Positions 18,213-27,743 of a DNA stretch of 64,000 nucleotides are shown here, one piece after another. Under the pieces are notes generated by a model. The model was not told the DNA's origin and did no database searches. It worked only from the letters and a program-made list of their open reading frames with translations. Numbering within the stretch: position 1 is the first letter of the stretch; each line of letters starts with the position of its first letter. This stretch comes from Draconibacterium mangrovi. GTDB taxonomy: Bacteria; Bacteroidota; Bacteroidia; Bacteroidales; Prolixibacteraceae. Made by a program: the position numbers and the translations under genes. The stretch spans positions 1-64,000 of the forward strand of contig NZ_JAAAGB010000014.1 in NCBI RefSeq assembly GCF_010586825.1. Reading direction: 5' to 3'.

Positions 18213-19302
18213 TTATTGCCCGCCAAATTCCATAAGATAAGCTTTGATAAATCCGTCGAGTTCACCATCGAGTACCGCATTAACATTCCCCGACTCGAAA
18301 CTGGTACGTAAATCTTTTACCATTTTGTAAGGTTGCAGCACATACGAACGGATTTGTGAGCCCCATTCAATTTTCTTTTTCGCCGATTCGATTTCTGCTG
18401 TTTTTTCGGTGCGTTTACGTAATTCCATTTCGTAAAGCTGCGATTTTAAAAGCCTCAGCGCATTTTCTTTGTTGCCCAGCTGCGAGCGGCTTTCGGTATT
18501 TTCGATGGTAATTCCGGTTGGCGCATGTCGCAGCCGAACACCGGTTTCCACTTTGTTTACGTTCTGCCCGCCGGCGCCTCCACTTCGGAATGTATCCCAG
18601 GAAATATCTGCCGGATTAATCTCTATTTCGATGGTGTCGTCAACCAATGGTGCCACATAAACCGAAGTGAACGAAGTCATTCGTTTATTTTGTGCATTAA
18701 ATGGCGACAAGCGTACCAGGCGGTGCACGCCGTTTTCACTTTTAAGATATCCGTAGGCAAATTCACCTTCAATTTCGATGGTGCAGCTTTTTATACCCAC
18801 CTCGTCGCCGCCCTGCATGTCGGCTATTTTCATTTTGTAGCCTTGCTTTTCAATCCAGCGGGTGTACATCCGAAACAGCATGTCGGCCCAGTCATTACTT
18901 TCGGTGCCGCCGGCACCTGCATTTATGCGTAACACGGCTCCCAGGCGGTCTTCTTCGTTACGAAGCATATTTTGGGTTTCCAGCTCTTCAATCAGTGTTA
19001 GCGTTTCGGTATAAGCCTTATCAACTTCTTCTTCGCTGGCCTCTTCCATCTCGAAAAACTCATAAAGCACAAGGAAATCTTCGGTGGCTTCGTGTACTTT
19101 TTTAAAGCCGTCGGTCCACACTTTTATGGTGCGGATCTTTTTCATTTGGGCTTCGGCTTCTTTGGGATTATTCCAGAATTCAGGATCCTGGGTTTTTAAT
19201 TCTTCTTCTTCCTGTTCAATTAACTTTGCATCGTAGTCAAAGATGCCTCCTCAGCGCATCCCGGCGCTCAACAAGGTCTTTTACCTGTTCCTTTAAAATC
19301 AT
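18213..19302 (-). CDS. prfB: Peptide chain release factor 2 with programmed +1 frameshift
   Basis: RF2 recognises UGA and UAA stop codons. Translation starts at the ATG at 19302 and reads 21 codons to CTT followed by in-frame TGA at 19237-19239. After a +1 slip at CTT-TGA-C (skipping base 19239) it continues from 19238 to the stop at 18213, giving 362 residues, the usual size. An internal Shine-Dalgarno-like AGGAGG lies three bases before the CTT, as in the known autoregulatory site: low RF2 favours the slip. The main frame shows the stop-codon-reading SPF motif (LSPFNAQ) and the catalytic GGQ (GGAGGQNVN). Treating the TGA as a break would wrongly shorten the gene. Confidence 0.97.
19236..19251 (-). 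promoter_or_regulatory. prfB programmed frameshift site
   Basis: On the minus strand the order is AGGAGG (19251-19246), CAT, CTT (19242-19240), TGA (19239-19237), C. This is the canonical RF2 recoding signal: an anti-anti-Shine-Dalgarno pairing site just upstream of a slippery CTT-TGA-C. Confidence 0.95.
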
Positions 19303-19325
19303 TGTTTACGTATTTTAATAGGACG

Positions 19326-19333
19326 CAAATGTA
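19326..19333 (-). promoter_or_regulatory. Putative -7 element for prfB
   Basis: The minus strand reads TACATTTG, an exact TAnnTTTG match, 23 bases before the ATG. A second exact match (TATCTTTG) lies at 19367-19374 on the same strand, so there could be two start sites. Confidence 0.5.
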
Positions 19334-19380
19334 CGATGAAAAGTTGGGAGTTTAAAGACTTTCGTGCAAAGATAAGTTCT

Positions 19381-21912
19381 TTACATTGTTTGATTTTGAA
19401 CAGTGCTTATTTCCTGCGTTTTGCTTTTGCTTGTTTTAGTAAAGGTTTCTTTTACGCGTTCTGAAATTTGAAAATACGGAACCCATATTGCCACTCCAAT
19501 AAATGCTCTTGAAATCTGTCTAAAATTTTCTCCCGGATCGGTTTGTGGATATAAACCGGGAAGTAGGAATTTTAGCGCAAGAAAATCACCTACAGCTCCC
19601 ACAAGAAGCAATATGTAGAAAAATGAAATCAAATTGGGGAGGCTGGTTCTTTTCTTAAGAAACAGAACAATAAGAAAAATTGAAAATGTAAGTTGAAACA
19701 CATTGAAAATTAATTCTCCTCCGAGCACATATAAAAATGCTGAGGGAAGGGCTGTTTCTGCATTATATACTCCGACCCAGATATTGTGGTTAAAATAATC
19801 TTCTGTAAAGATCTGAAAAATTAGAACAAAAGGAGTAAGGCACAAGCCTATTAAAGGCAAAACCATCCACCCTCCAATTGCTTTGTTCGTATCTGTTTCC
19901 TGCGGATTTGGATTGTAACGTTTGTACAGAAATACAGACAAGGCAGTGGTTAAACCAACCGAAAGTAAAACAAGCAATACCGAGATCCAGCTAACTTTAA
20001 ATTTGGCGCGATCAGGATCGTATGTAATGTAATAATGAAGTTCGCTTTTTATATCTTCAATATGGTTTAAAAAGGTTTCGATTGAATCGCCCGGAACAGT
20101 TGACTGAAGCAACGCATAATCGTGTGTTACAGTAATTTTCGATCCATTACAATTGGTCGTATTCGAGTATTTCATGTAGTTGCCATCAACAGTAATTTCC
20201 ATGTTATCTCCATTCCAGGTTTCAGGCATATTAATTTCGGTAGTTTGTTCGTAAGTGAACGGATCCCCCAGATAATAAGGAAGTTTTCGGTTAGCTGCGT
20301 TTGCGTAATCGATGTAGGTTTCGAGTACAATCGGGTAAATGTCGCAATAAATAGTATTGCCCGAAGCGCCTTCTTCCCATATCTTTTTTATCGTATAGCT
20401 TTCGCGCACAACAACCTTATTTTGAGCACTGTCGTCTTCAATAATGTTGACTAAGTTTGCAGTCTCAATTCGGGGATACAGGTGGCGATAGAATTCAGTA
20501 TAGTCCTGTTTTATTGACTCTCTCGAGCTTGAATTAAAGTAGCTTCTGGTTGCATCGGCTTTGGAACCGGTATAGGTTGTTGTTACCCAAAAGGTGGCGT
20601 TCCCGTTAATGGAATCTAAGGTTATTATTTCTTTTACTTTGATACTCGGATTCGTTGAAGGTGCAATGGCTGTCAGTTTTGTTTCGTTTGGTTTAATCAA
20701 TAGCCCGTAGGTGTAATCAGGCACCGATAAATTCTCCAGATCTCCTTCCTGATCAGAGATAGTAGGATCGACAAAATAAGTTTTGCCCTCGAAGTTGAAA
20801 TTTACAATGCAGTGGTTAAATGCATTTATTGAAGGAAGCTCGCTTAATACAGAATCCTTTAAATAAGAATTTATCAGGCACGGATAAGCTTCAACGCCGA
20901 TATTTCGAAGCAGCGAAACCAAGAGCAGCGATTTATCCTTACAATCTCCAAATCTCTGGTTAAAAACCTTTTCAGGAGTGTGCGGCCTGAATGCATTGAT
21001 TCCGTCTTCGAATCCAAGGTATCGGATTTTATTTTGAACAAACCGGATATATGACGTAATTGCATCTTTTGTGTCTTTCTTTTGCGGAATCGAACGTGCT
21101 ATTTCTTTTACTGATTCCTTAGGGTAGGTATATAAGGGTAGTGCCCAGTTTACAACTTCTTCCCAGTTTCTTATGGTTGTGAACGATACTTTTTTGTGAA
21201 TGTCGATCCATGGCGGAGAATTATTCTCATACAGTTTAAAATCCAGCGCATTCACATTCCATACGTATTCGCGAATACCAGAATGTTCTTTAATTTCCGG
21301 GTTACTTGCATCGTTATACAATTTAAAATCGAAATGATCATGTTTATCTGTTAGCAAACGTGTATAAATGTGATTAACCGGAATTGCATATTGGTAGTAA
21401 ACAGTACCGGAAACTTTTCCATTGTAAATCGGGTTGAATCCTTTTGTTGTGTATGAATATTCAACAATGTCGTTTTCTCTTACATCAGTAAGGTTTAATA
21501 ATGCAGTTAAGGAACCGTCATACAACGATCTGTCGAGACTGGTTTCTCTTTGAATGATTTGAAAGTTGTTGAGATTTAGTTTATCAATAACCTCTCCGTT
21601 TCGGATGATTTGCAACGAATGGAAATATATTTTTTGATACGAGGGATCGAACACAACCGTAATGTCAGAGTTCGATTGAATTCCATTTGAATTAATCAGT
21701 TTTATTGCAATATGTTTATAGGAAGCCTCCTCCGGGAAATTGTCCTGATAGTCGAGCAGAAGGTATTGAAATCCACCATTTTCAGAATTTACGTCTTTAT
21801 CCTCGAACGAAATAGGAGTAACCCAAGTTGGGGTGGCTGATTTATTAATTTGGTTTTGTGAAAAAACAAAATGGAACGACAGTAGAAACAGAATAAAAAA
21901 GCTGGTGCGCAT
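19381..21912 (-). CDS. DUF3857 / transglutaminase-like membrane protein with DUF2569 tail
   Basis: An 843-residue envelope protein. After a signal peptide (about 1-18) comes a DUF3857 beta domain (about 50-230), then a transglutaminase-like core (about 250-400) with all three catalytic residues: Cys in FGDCKDKS (about 322), His in AFNHCIV (about 366) and Asp in FVDPTIS (about 380). A further beta domain reaches to about 635. A membrane helix (about 640-663) is followed by a four-helix segment like DUF2569 (about 675-825). The core probably faces the periplasm. DUF3857-transglutaminase proteins are common in Bacteroidota but their reaction is unknown; fusion to a DUF2569-type membrane domain is less usual. 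It stands alone, between prfB and recX. Confidence 0.86.
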   Translation of the reverse strand: MRTSFFILFLLSFHFVFSQNQINKSATPTWVTPISFEDKDVNSENGGFQYLLLDYQDNFPEEASYKHIAIKLINSNGIQSNSDITVVFDPSYQKIYFHSLQIIRNGEVIDKLNLNNFQIIQRETSLDRSLYDGSLTALLNLTDVRENDIVEYSYTTKGFNPIYNGKVSGTVYYQYAIPVNHIYTRLLTDKHDHFDFKLYNDASNPEIKEHSGIREYVWNVNALDFKLYENNSPPWIDIHKKVSFTTIRNWEEVVNWALPLYTYPKESVKEIARSIPQKKDTKDAITSYIRFVQNKIRYLGFEDGINAFRPHTPEKVFNQRFGDCKDKSLLLVSLLRNIGVEAYPCLINSYLKDSVLSELPSINAFNHCIVNFNFEGKTYFVDPTISDQEGDLENLSVPDYTYGLLIKPNETKLTAIAPSTNPSIKVKEIITLDSINGNATFWVTTTYTGSKADATRSYFNSSSRESIKQDYTEFYRHLYPRIETANLVNIIEDDSAQNKVVVRESYTIKKIWEEGASGNTIYCDIYPIVLETYIDYANAANRKLPYYLGDPFTYEQTTEINMPETWNGDNMEITVDGNYMKYSNTTNCNGSKITVTHDYALLQSTVPGDSIETFLNHIEDIKSELHYYITYDPDRAKFKVSWISVLLVLLSVGLTTALSVFLYKRYNPNPQETDTNKAIGGWMVLPLIGLCLTPFVLIFQIFTEDYFNHNIWVGVYNAETALPSAFLYVLGGELIFNVFQLTFSIFLIVLFLKKRTSLPNLISFFYILLLVGAVGDFLALKFLLPGLYPQTDPGENFRQISRAFIGVAIWVPYFQISERVKETFTKTSKSKTQEISTVQNQTM

Positions 21913-22024
21913 GTTAGTCGGATTTATGCAAAGTATTATTTAGAGAAAAATGAATTAAACGGGAGTAATATTAGTTATTCGAAAGGTAAAATTAATGTGA
22001 AAATGTATGTTTAACAATATACTT

Positions 22025-22495
22025 TTATTCCAAAACTTCATTCATGTAGCGGTGAATTAATTCAGGTTCAAAACCACGTCCCTGAGTGTAGCGGATAATC
22101 TGCCCCATTTTTGTGAATTTGTCTTTCTTCTTAATGGTTTTGGCTTTGTCTTTCATGGTTTTTACCAGCACTTTTATGTATTTCTCTTCATCAATTTTTT
22201 CAAGGCCTTTTTCAATGGTGGCATCCGAAAGCCCTTTTTGGCGCAGGTAAAAGCGCATTTTTACGCGGCCCCATTTGTTAAATTTGAATTTGTCGTTCAC
22301 ATAGGCTCTGGCAAATCGTTCGTCGTCGATGTACTTTTCAGCGATCAGTTTTTCGATGATCTCGTCTACAATTTCATCTACAATTTCGTAAGTCAGTATT
22401 TTTTTACGGATATCTGCAGAGCATTGCTCCGAACGGCTGCAGAGTTGTGCCATTTTAGAATAGGCCTGTTCAATTTGCTGATCGTGATTTTCCAT
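22025..22495 (-). CDS. recX: RecX family regulatory protein
   Basis: RecX binds RecA filaments and modulates recombination. The 156-residue protein has the repeated three-helix RecX modules, with the conserved DDERFARAYVNDKFKFNKWG segment near 77-96 and a second unit ending in GRGFEPELIHRYM. Length is normal. recA is not in this window. The gene lies 137 bases downstream of the ABC ATPase gene on the same strand, with a hairpin in the gap at 22603-22633. Confidence 0.93.
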   Translation of the reverse strand: MENHDQQIEQAYSKMAQLCSRSEQCSADIRKKILTYEIVDEIVDEIIEKLIAEKYIDDERFARAYVNDKFKFNKWGRVKMRFYLRQKGLSDATIEKGLEKIDEEKYIKVLVKTMKDKAKTIKKKDKFTKMGQIIRYTQGRGFEPELIHRYMNEVLE

Positions 22496-22602
22496 TCGTT
22501 CAAAACCATTTTTAAAGGAAAATAAAAATAGTGAAAAATCTAACTTAATCCTATTCTCCTATTGTACAGCATATAATATATGGTGAGTGGGGGTATTTTC
22601 TG

Positions 22603-22633
22603 GTGTTGTGTCTTTTTTGAAATGACACAACAC
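22603..22633 (-). terminator. Hairpin at the end of the ABC ATPase gene
   Basis: A perfect 10-base-pair stem (GTGTTGTGTC 22603-22612 with GACACAACAC 22624-22633) overlaps the stop codon of the ATPase gene. It lacks a T-run on the minus strand, so it may be a weak or factor-dependent terminator or an RNA 3'-end stabiliser. Confidence 0.4.
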
Positions 22634-23355
22634 TAGTCGGCCAGCGATTCTTCTTTGCGTACTCCGGTAAAGAATTCTTCCAAATCGGCCAGTGTCGATT
22701 CCGTTTTTTCCACATCGCGAACCACTTCGCCTTTGTCCAGAATAACAATACGCGAACACACATCGGCAACATGATCGAGGTCGTGGCTCGAAATCAGCAA
22801 TGTTTTTTCCTTTTGTTTCGAATACTCTTTAATGATATTCCGAAGCTGGTATTGCGACGACGGGTCGAGGTTCGCAAATGGTTCGTCTAAAATTATTACC
22901 TCCGGATTTCCGAGCAGGGCACCAACTACGCCAACTTTCTTTTGGTTTCCTTTCGACAGGTCGCGGATAAATTTCTTTTTACCCAAAATTTCATCCTTAA
23001 AAAAGTCGGTGTAATCTTCCAGAAAATTGGAAACGTCTTTGGCATTCAAACCACGTAATTCGCCAATAAATTCGAAATACTCGTCGGGGGTGAGGTAGCC
23101 GATCGTAAAACTTTCGTCGATGTAGGCAGCTACCAGTTCTTTCCATTCTTCGGTTTTCGACACCTGAATTCCGTTAATGATTACCTCGCCTTTATTCGCT
23201 CTTATCAGGTCAAGCACCAAGGAAAAGAAAGTTGTTTTTCCGGCACCGTTATTACCAACCAACCCAAATACTTCGCCTTTGGCAATGTTTAATTCTTCGA
23301 GATTCAGAACAGTAGTTCCGTTGTATATTTTTTGTAAGTTTTTTACTTGTATCAT
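22633..23355 (-). CDS. ABC transporter ATP-binding protein
   Basis: A 240-residue ABC ATPase: Walker A GNNGAGKTT near residue 34, the signature LSKGNQKKVG near 134, Walker B VIILDEPFANLD near 155 and an H-loop in SSHDLDHV. Its partner is the membrane protein encoded just upstream (DUF5687), so the two probably form an exporter or a membrane-remodelling complex of the ABC-2 kind. The substrate is unknown. The 174-base gap between the two genes holds a CGCAGAT-type intergenic repeat. Confidence 0.93.
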   Translation of the reverse strand: MIQVKNLQKIYNGTTVLNLEELNIAKGEVFGLVGNNGAGKTTFFSLVLDLIRANKGEVIINGIQVSKTEEWKELVAAYIDESFTIGYLTPDEYFEFIGELRGLNAKDVSNFLEDYTDFFKDEILGKKKFIRDLSKGNQKKVGVVGALLGNPEVIILDEPFANLDPSSQYQLRNIIKEYSKQKEKTLLISSHDLDHVADVCSRIVILDKGEVVRDVEKTESTLADLEEFFTGVRKEESLAD

Positions 23356-23454
23356 GATTTAAAAAGTTTGAAGCTGGAAGAACGAAGTTTGATGATTCGT
23401 GCTTCCGGCATATGGTTAAATTTTTATTTTATTTCTAATTCTGATTATTTTCTC

Positions 23455-23522
23455 GTGGATTGCGCGGATGGACGCAGATTAAATTTTATAGTTTTTGCGA
23501 AATCAGCGCTATCTGCGAGCAA
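23455..23522. repeat. CGCAGAT-type intergenic repeat
   Basis: Read on the minus strand this stretch contains GCAGATAGCGCTGATTTCGC, then ATCTGCGTCCATCCGCGCAATCC, a phrase type that I recognise as recurrent between genes in many Bacteroidota genomes. Inverted arms CGCAGAT (23473-23479) and ATCTGCG (23511-23517) can pair. It splits the permease and ATPase genes. Confidence 0.6.
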
Positions 23523-23529
23523 TTATTCG

Positions 23530-24996
23530 TTATGTTGATTTGTAGTTGTAAATCATTTTGTGTTTTCGCTTGAGGTATTGCCTGGAGAAATAGTCGATTA
23601 AACGTGGGTGAAGGATGATTCCGATAAAGCCCAAAGATCCAAAAACGACATACGCAGCGATATTTCCGAAAGCCCATGAAAGCAATCCGAAAAGGGCCAC
23701 CGGGCCAAAAATAACAGGGAAACTCATCAGCCATTGTGTGGCGCCTACGCCCTGGTAGTTAAACGCTGCACGCTGGTTTAATTCAATTGCTTTTTTACTG
23801 TTTAGCCCAAGCGCAAAAATAACCCACGAGTTAACACCCACGTTGTAAAGCATTACCACTAAATGAATGTACAGCACTTTTGGTGTAATGTACATATAGC
23901 CCAACGAAAGAAGGTAAAAAACAACGTTGGTTACTGCCATCAGGAAAAAGGCCGATTGAATGACTTGTTTCATTCGTACGTTTTGAGCCATAAGCAAAGG
24001 ATAGTATTTGCCGTGCCATGCCGGGAAAAACTGTCCGTACATCATACTGAAAACTCCAGTCATAAACATCCCTCCAAGAACGAGGATGAACTCCGGTACC
24101 TCTTCTCCACCATTGGTTTTGTAGATCAGCAGTCCGTAAAAAAGGAACAACACCGACATCATGGCTGTATTTTTCGGGCGTTTGTTACGCATAATCATTT
24201 TCACCTCCAGCGACAGCATTTTTCCGTAGTCGCCAACATTGTTAAGCCACGAGAAATCGTGCGTCGAACCTTGTTTTTTCTTTTTGCTGAGTTCGTCGAG
24301 ATAAAAACGACTGTTGATATACGATTGATTTAAAAAGTACAAAGCAACAATTGCAAGAGGGAAGATTATTGCAGCGTATGGATTTGCCACAACAAAATCG
24401 AAGAGTTTTCCAAAACCTCCGGTTAGGTCAACTATATTGAAATATTCGATTGCAGTTAAGCCGGCGGCTAATCCCAGGAAACTGTAGAATAGGACGTCCG
24501 ATTCGTTGGTTCGCCATTTAATATACAGTGCCAGAAAGTGGTTAACGAAGATCATAAAAAACAGCGCTGCCAGCCAGGCCCAGAAAACAGGGGGAGCCAG
24601 TGTTGGTGCTGCAATGCGGAGAACAAATGGGAGCCCCAATATTATGGGCAGAACATTAAAAAAATGCAGCAACGATTTGTTGAGCATGTAACGCGCAATA
24701 CGTTTGCGTTTTACCGGTAAAAGTAAGAACGGCTGAAAACCAAAGGTGGGCAGGTTTTGGATCATAATTCGCAACACAAGCTCGTAGCCAAAATAAATCA
24801 GCAGCATCGCATTAAATGCCTGCACCGGGTTTTCAAGGTCTTTTAAATTTTCGGTAAGCTGGAAGCCCATAAAAAAAGCAACCAGCGAAAAGTAAATGGC
24901 AAAAAAGATGAGCACACCTTTGGTGGCCATGTTTTTGTTTTTCGATGCCGAACGCAGAAATTCACGCCAGGCAAAGTAGAAGAAGTTTCGTTTCAT
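23530..24996 (-). CDS. ABC transporter permease, DUF5687 family
   Basis: A 488-residue protein with about ten to twelve hydrophobic helices and no soluble domain beyond short loops. Its start (FYFAWREFLRSASKNKNMATKG) and general layout match DUF5687 proteins, which in Bacteroidota are encoded beside a single ABC ATPase. It is thus the presumed membrane subunit for the ATPase at 22633. The transported substrate is unknown. The family call rests on pattern and context rather than a search. Confidence 0.85.
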   Translation of the reverse strand: MKRNFFYFAWREFLRSASKNKNMATKGVLIFFAIYFSLVAFFMGFQLTENLKDLENPVQAFNAMLLIYFGYELVLRIMIQNLPTFGFQPFLLLPVKRKRIARYMLNKSLLHFFNVLPIILGLPFVLRIAAPTLAPPVFWAWLAALFFMIFVNHFLALYIKWRTNESDVLFYSFLGLAAGLTAIEYFNIVDLTGGFGKLFDFVVANPYAAIIFPLAIVALYFLNQSYINSRFYLDELSKKKKQGSTHDFSWLNNVGDYGKMLSLEVKMIMRNKRPKNTAMMSVLFLFYGLLIYKTNGGEEVPEFILVLGGMFMTGVFSMMYGQFFPAWHGKYYPLLMAQNVRMKQVIQSAFFLMAVTNVVFYLLSLGYMYITPKVLYIHLVVMLYNVGVNSWVIFALGLNSKKAIELNQRAAFNYQGVGATQWLMSFPVIFGPVALFGLLSWAFGNIAAYVVFGSLGFIGIILHPRLIDYFSRQYLKRKHKMIYNYKST

Positions 24997-25069
24997 TTTA
25001 ATAATGAGGTTATTGTTTTTTGTTTTTCTTATTTGTTGGTCAGCCGGAACTTGAAAAAGTTACAGATTA

Positions 25070-26509
25070 TTATTCAAATCGGTCGGTTAAAACTACTCCA
25101 TCTTTAAAACGCTCAACGGTTCCGTCGGTATTAAAAACTTCAACCATAACAATATAGGGGCCAATTGGCAAGCGGTTTCCAGCTTCATCTTCTCCGTTCC
25201 ACGATATTTGTTCGTGTGTTCCCAAAACAGCGTTATCTGCAAGTTTGCATTGGCGGCGCCCGACGGAATCGAATACCAGAATATTGCAAATATATCCGGG
25301 GCTGTCCATCGAAAGGTCGATTGAGTAATTGTCGTTGTAACCATCGTTATTAGGCGAAAATGCTTCAGGTTGAAAAGTTACCGTTATTTTTTGTGCTTCC
25401 TCATTCATAAATTGAGAGTTCTGATAACCTGGTGTGCCATAACCCGATTGTGTGGATGCTGAATGCCAGTTCTGTGGGTCGTTTGTTGGTGCCGAAAAGG
25501 AAATACGTTCAAGAGCAATACCCTCGCGGTCGTAAAAAATTGGCAAATGCATTTTTTCGTAGTAGTAAAATTCATCGATGATTTCCATTTCATTGTTTAG
25601 CAAAACCACGTAATCTTCATCGTTATTAAACGACGGGAACTTTTCCATTTGCAGAAAACACTCGGGACTAGAAATGTTAAACCACGGAAAAACACCAAGC
25701 GTATCTTTTGTTAATGCGAGGTATTCGTTAGGTAGTAATTTCTGTTTATCGCCTGAAAGTGCATAAACCTGCGTAAGTTCCATATCGCCGTCGCGCGAGG
25801 CGAGGTAAAGTTTATTCAGCGGGATTTCTTTTTCCGAGTTGTTGTAAATCTCTACATAATCCTCTCCATCCGGAACCGGGTTAAAAAGTACCTCATTCAA
25901 AACAATGTCGCCGGGCTCGATGATAACCGGATTCTTTTCTTCGCCCGAAACAATCACTTCATCCAAAATGACTTTGTTCGACGAATAATGATTATTCATA
26001 TAAACCACGATTTGCAAATCGTTTCCTACAAGCCCGGTTTGTTCGGCAACGGCTTGCCCCCAGTTTCCCCGATTATCGCTGTTGATCTCAAAAGATTGTT
26101 CTTCACTTTGATCAAGAATATAAAATGCTTTCAAGTATTTCTGTTCTTCGTTGGTGCTGCTGCCGGTTTCGCTGGCATCAAGCTGAATGGTGATATTCTT
26201 AAAGGCGGTAATATCAATAATTTCCGAGCGCCAAACTACTTCTCCATTAATGTCGCAGCACTCAAAACGCCCGCCGGAAGTTGTAACTGTTTTGGCGTAA
26301 TCGTCTTCGGTTTCGAGGGCGACCTGGCTAAAATCGAGTGTCCATTTTGTAATGCCGATGAAGTCTGAATTGACACCAGTTCCTTCGCTATTTCCCCAAA
26401 CGCCCTTGTCGGGGATAGAAAAACTTTCGTGCCAGATTTCCTGTGCATTTATAGGGTTGAAAAACAGGATGAAAGAGTATGTTAATAATTTTAGAAGATT
26501 GGGTTTCAT
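25070..26509 (-). CDS. Secreted lamin-tail-domain protein with gliding-type C-terminal domain
   Basis: The start is set at the ATG at 26509, which opens a signal peptide (MKPNLLKLLTYSFILFF...INAQ); the in-frame upstream codon at 26551 would bury it. The 479 residues contain a beta-rich N-terminal region (about 25-195), then a lamin-tail domain (about 200-330, LNEVLFNPVPDGEDYVEIYN), and a C-terminal module (about 375-479) starting at FSPNNDGYNDNY and continuing with an FlgD-like SWNGEDEAGNRLPIGPY stretch. Such tails are shared by proteins exported by T9SS (type B-like), so the protein is probably surface-exposed. Lamin-tail domains often accompany extracellular nucleases or calcium-binding proteins, but no catalytic domain is present. 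Function unknown. Confidence 0.82.
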   Translation of the reverse strand: MKPNLLKLLTYSFILFFNPINAQEIWHESFSIPDKGVWGNSEGTGVNSDFIGITKWTLDFSQVALETEDDYAKTVTTSGGRFECCDINGEVVWRSEIIDITAFKNITIQLDASETGSSTNEEQKYLKAFYILDQSEEQSFEINSDNRGNWGQAVAEQTGLVGNDLQIVVYMNNHYSSNKVILDEVIVSGEEKNPVIIEPGDIVLNEVLFNPVPDGEDYVEIYNNSEKEIPLNKLYLASRDGDMELTQVYALSGDKQKLLPNEYLALTKDTLGVFPWFNISSPECFLQMEKFPSFNNDEDYVVLLNNEMEIIDEFYYYEKMHLPIFYDREGIALERISFSAPTNDPQNWHSASTQSGYGTPGYQNSQFMNEEAQKITVTFQPEAFSPNNDGYNDNYSIDLSMDSPGYICNILVFDSVGRRQCKLADNAVLGTHEQISWNGEDEAGNRLPIGPYIVMVEVFNTDGTVERFKDGVVLTDRFE

Positions 26510-26535
26510 AGCATTTACAATTAGAAGCAAAATAC

Positions 26536-26543
26536 TAACTTTG
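26536..26543 (+). promoter_or_regulatory. Putative -7 element for asd
   Basis: TAACTTTG followed by GCGC is an exact TAnnTTTG match, 50 bases before the asd ATG. No TTG is present at the expected -33 distance. Confidence 0.5.
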
Positions 26544-26593
26544 GCGCACATTTAGACAGAAAAAGACTTTAAATTTTTAAAAATTAAAAAAAC

Positions 26594-27601
26594 ATGAAGG
26601 TTGCAATTGTTGGAGTGAGCGGCGCTGTTGGACAGGAGTTCCTGAAAGTGCTTGCTGAAAGAGATTTCCCTATGGATGAGTTGGTAATTTTTGGATCGGC
26701 AAGAAGTGCCGGCAAAACTTACGAATTTAAGGGTAAACAGCTTACAGTAAAAGAACTCAAACACGGCGACGATTTTAAAGATATTGATATTGCTCTGACT
26801 TCGGCAGGTGCCGGCGTTTCGAAAGAATATGCTGAAACGATTACCAAACACGGTGCAATCATGATCGACAATTCGAGCGCATTTCGTTACGATGACGACG
26901 TACCGTTGGTAGTGCCTGAAGTAAACCCTGAAGATTCGAAAAACCGTCCACGCAATATTATTGCGAACCCGAACTGTTCAACTATTCAGATGGTTGTGGC
27001 GCTGAAACCTATCGAAAATATGTCGAAGATTAAGCGTGTTCGTGTGGCTACATACCAGGCTGCAAGTGGTGCCGGTGCACAGGGAATAGCTGAATTGGAA
27101 GAGCAAAACAAAGAGGTTGTTGAAGGAAAACCGGTTACTGTAAATAAATTTGCGCATCAGCTGGCCATGAATATTATCCCGCACATCGATGTTTTCCTTG
27201 ATAATGATTACACCAAGGAAGAGATGAAGATGAACTGGGAGACTAAAAAAATTATGCATACCGAAGCTGAGGTAAGCGCAACTTGTGTGCGTATTCCGGT
27301 AGCACGTGCACACTCTGAAGCAATTTGGGTGGAAACTGAAGAACCACTTTCTGCAGAGGCTGTAACAAAAGCTTTTGAAGAATTTGAAGGTTTAACAGTG
27401 ATCGACAATCCGGCGAAAAACGAGTATCCGATGCCGTTGTTCGTTTCGGGTAAAGACGATGTGTATGTTGGGCGTATCCGCCAAGATGTTACTGATCCGA
27501 ACAGCATTACTTTCTGGTGTGTTGGCGATCAGATTAAAAAAGGAGCAGCGCTTAATGCCGTTCAGATTGCTGAGTGGCTGGTAGCCAACGGAGAAGTTTA
27601 A
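26594..27601 (+). CDS. asd: Aspartate-semialdehyde dehydrogenase
   Basis: Reduces aspartyl phosphate to aspartate semialdehyde with NADPH, the step after aspartate kinase in lysine, threonine, methionine and diaminopimelate synthesis. The 335-residue protein has the Rossmann start [18 protein letters not shown], the nucleophile Cys in NPNCSTIQ (about residue 128), the conserved Q in [10 protein letters not shown] and the His of [10 protein letters not shown] (about 240). Length is normal. It is a single-gene unit with its own promoter and a strong terminator; both aspartate kinases are encoded elsewhere in the window. Confidence 0.97.
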   Translation: MKVAIVGVSGAVGQEFLKVLAERDFPMDELVIFGSARSAGKTYEFKGKQLTVKELKHGDDFKDIDIALTSAGAGVSKEYAETITKHGAIMIDNSSAFRYDDDVPLVVPEVNPEDSKNRPRNIIANPNCSTIQMVVALKPIENMSKIKRVRVATYQAASGAGAQGIAELEEQNKEVVEGKPVTVNKFAHQLAMNIIPHIDVFLDNDYTKEEMKMNWETKKIMHTEAEVSATCVRIPVARAHSEAIWVETEEPLSAEAVTKAFEEFEGLTVIDNPAKNEYPMPLFVSGKDDVYVGRIRQDVTDPNSITFWCVGDQIKKGAALNAVQIAEWLVANGEV

Positions 27602-27645
27602 TAAGTTAAGTGATAAAAGCAGAGTACGCTGGTACTCAACATAAG

Positions 27646-27678
27646 AAAGCCCGGAAGATTTTTTCTTCCGGGCTTTTT
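27646..27678. terminator. Terminator between asd and serS
   Basis: A 13-base-pair stem (27646-27658 AAAGCCCGGAAGA with 27664-27676) around a short T loop, followed by T on the plus strand. It serves asd and, read backwards, could also end serS transcription. Confidence 0.85.
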
Positions 27679-27743
27679 ATTTCTTGGAGAATTCATCGGA
27701 TGATTATAAGTTGTAACGAATAGTCATCCGATGAATAGAGTTT

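Noticed and set aside
19237-19302. Separate 21-codon gene before prfB
   Set aside because: It is the first part of RF2, joined to the rest by the programmed +1 frameshift at CTT-TGA-C.
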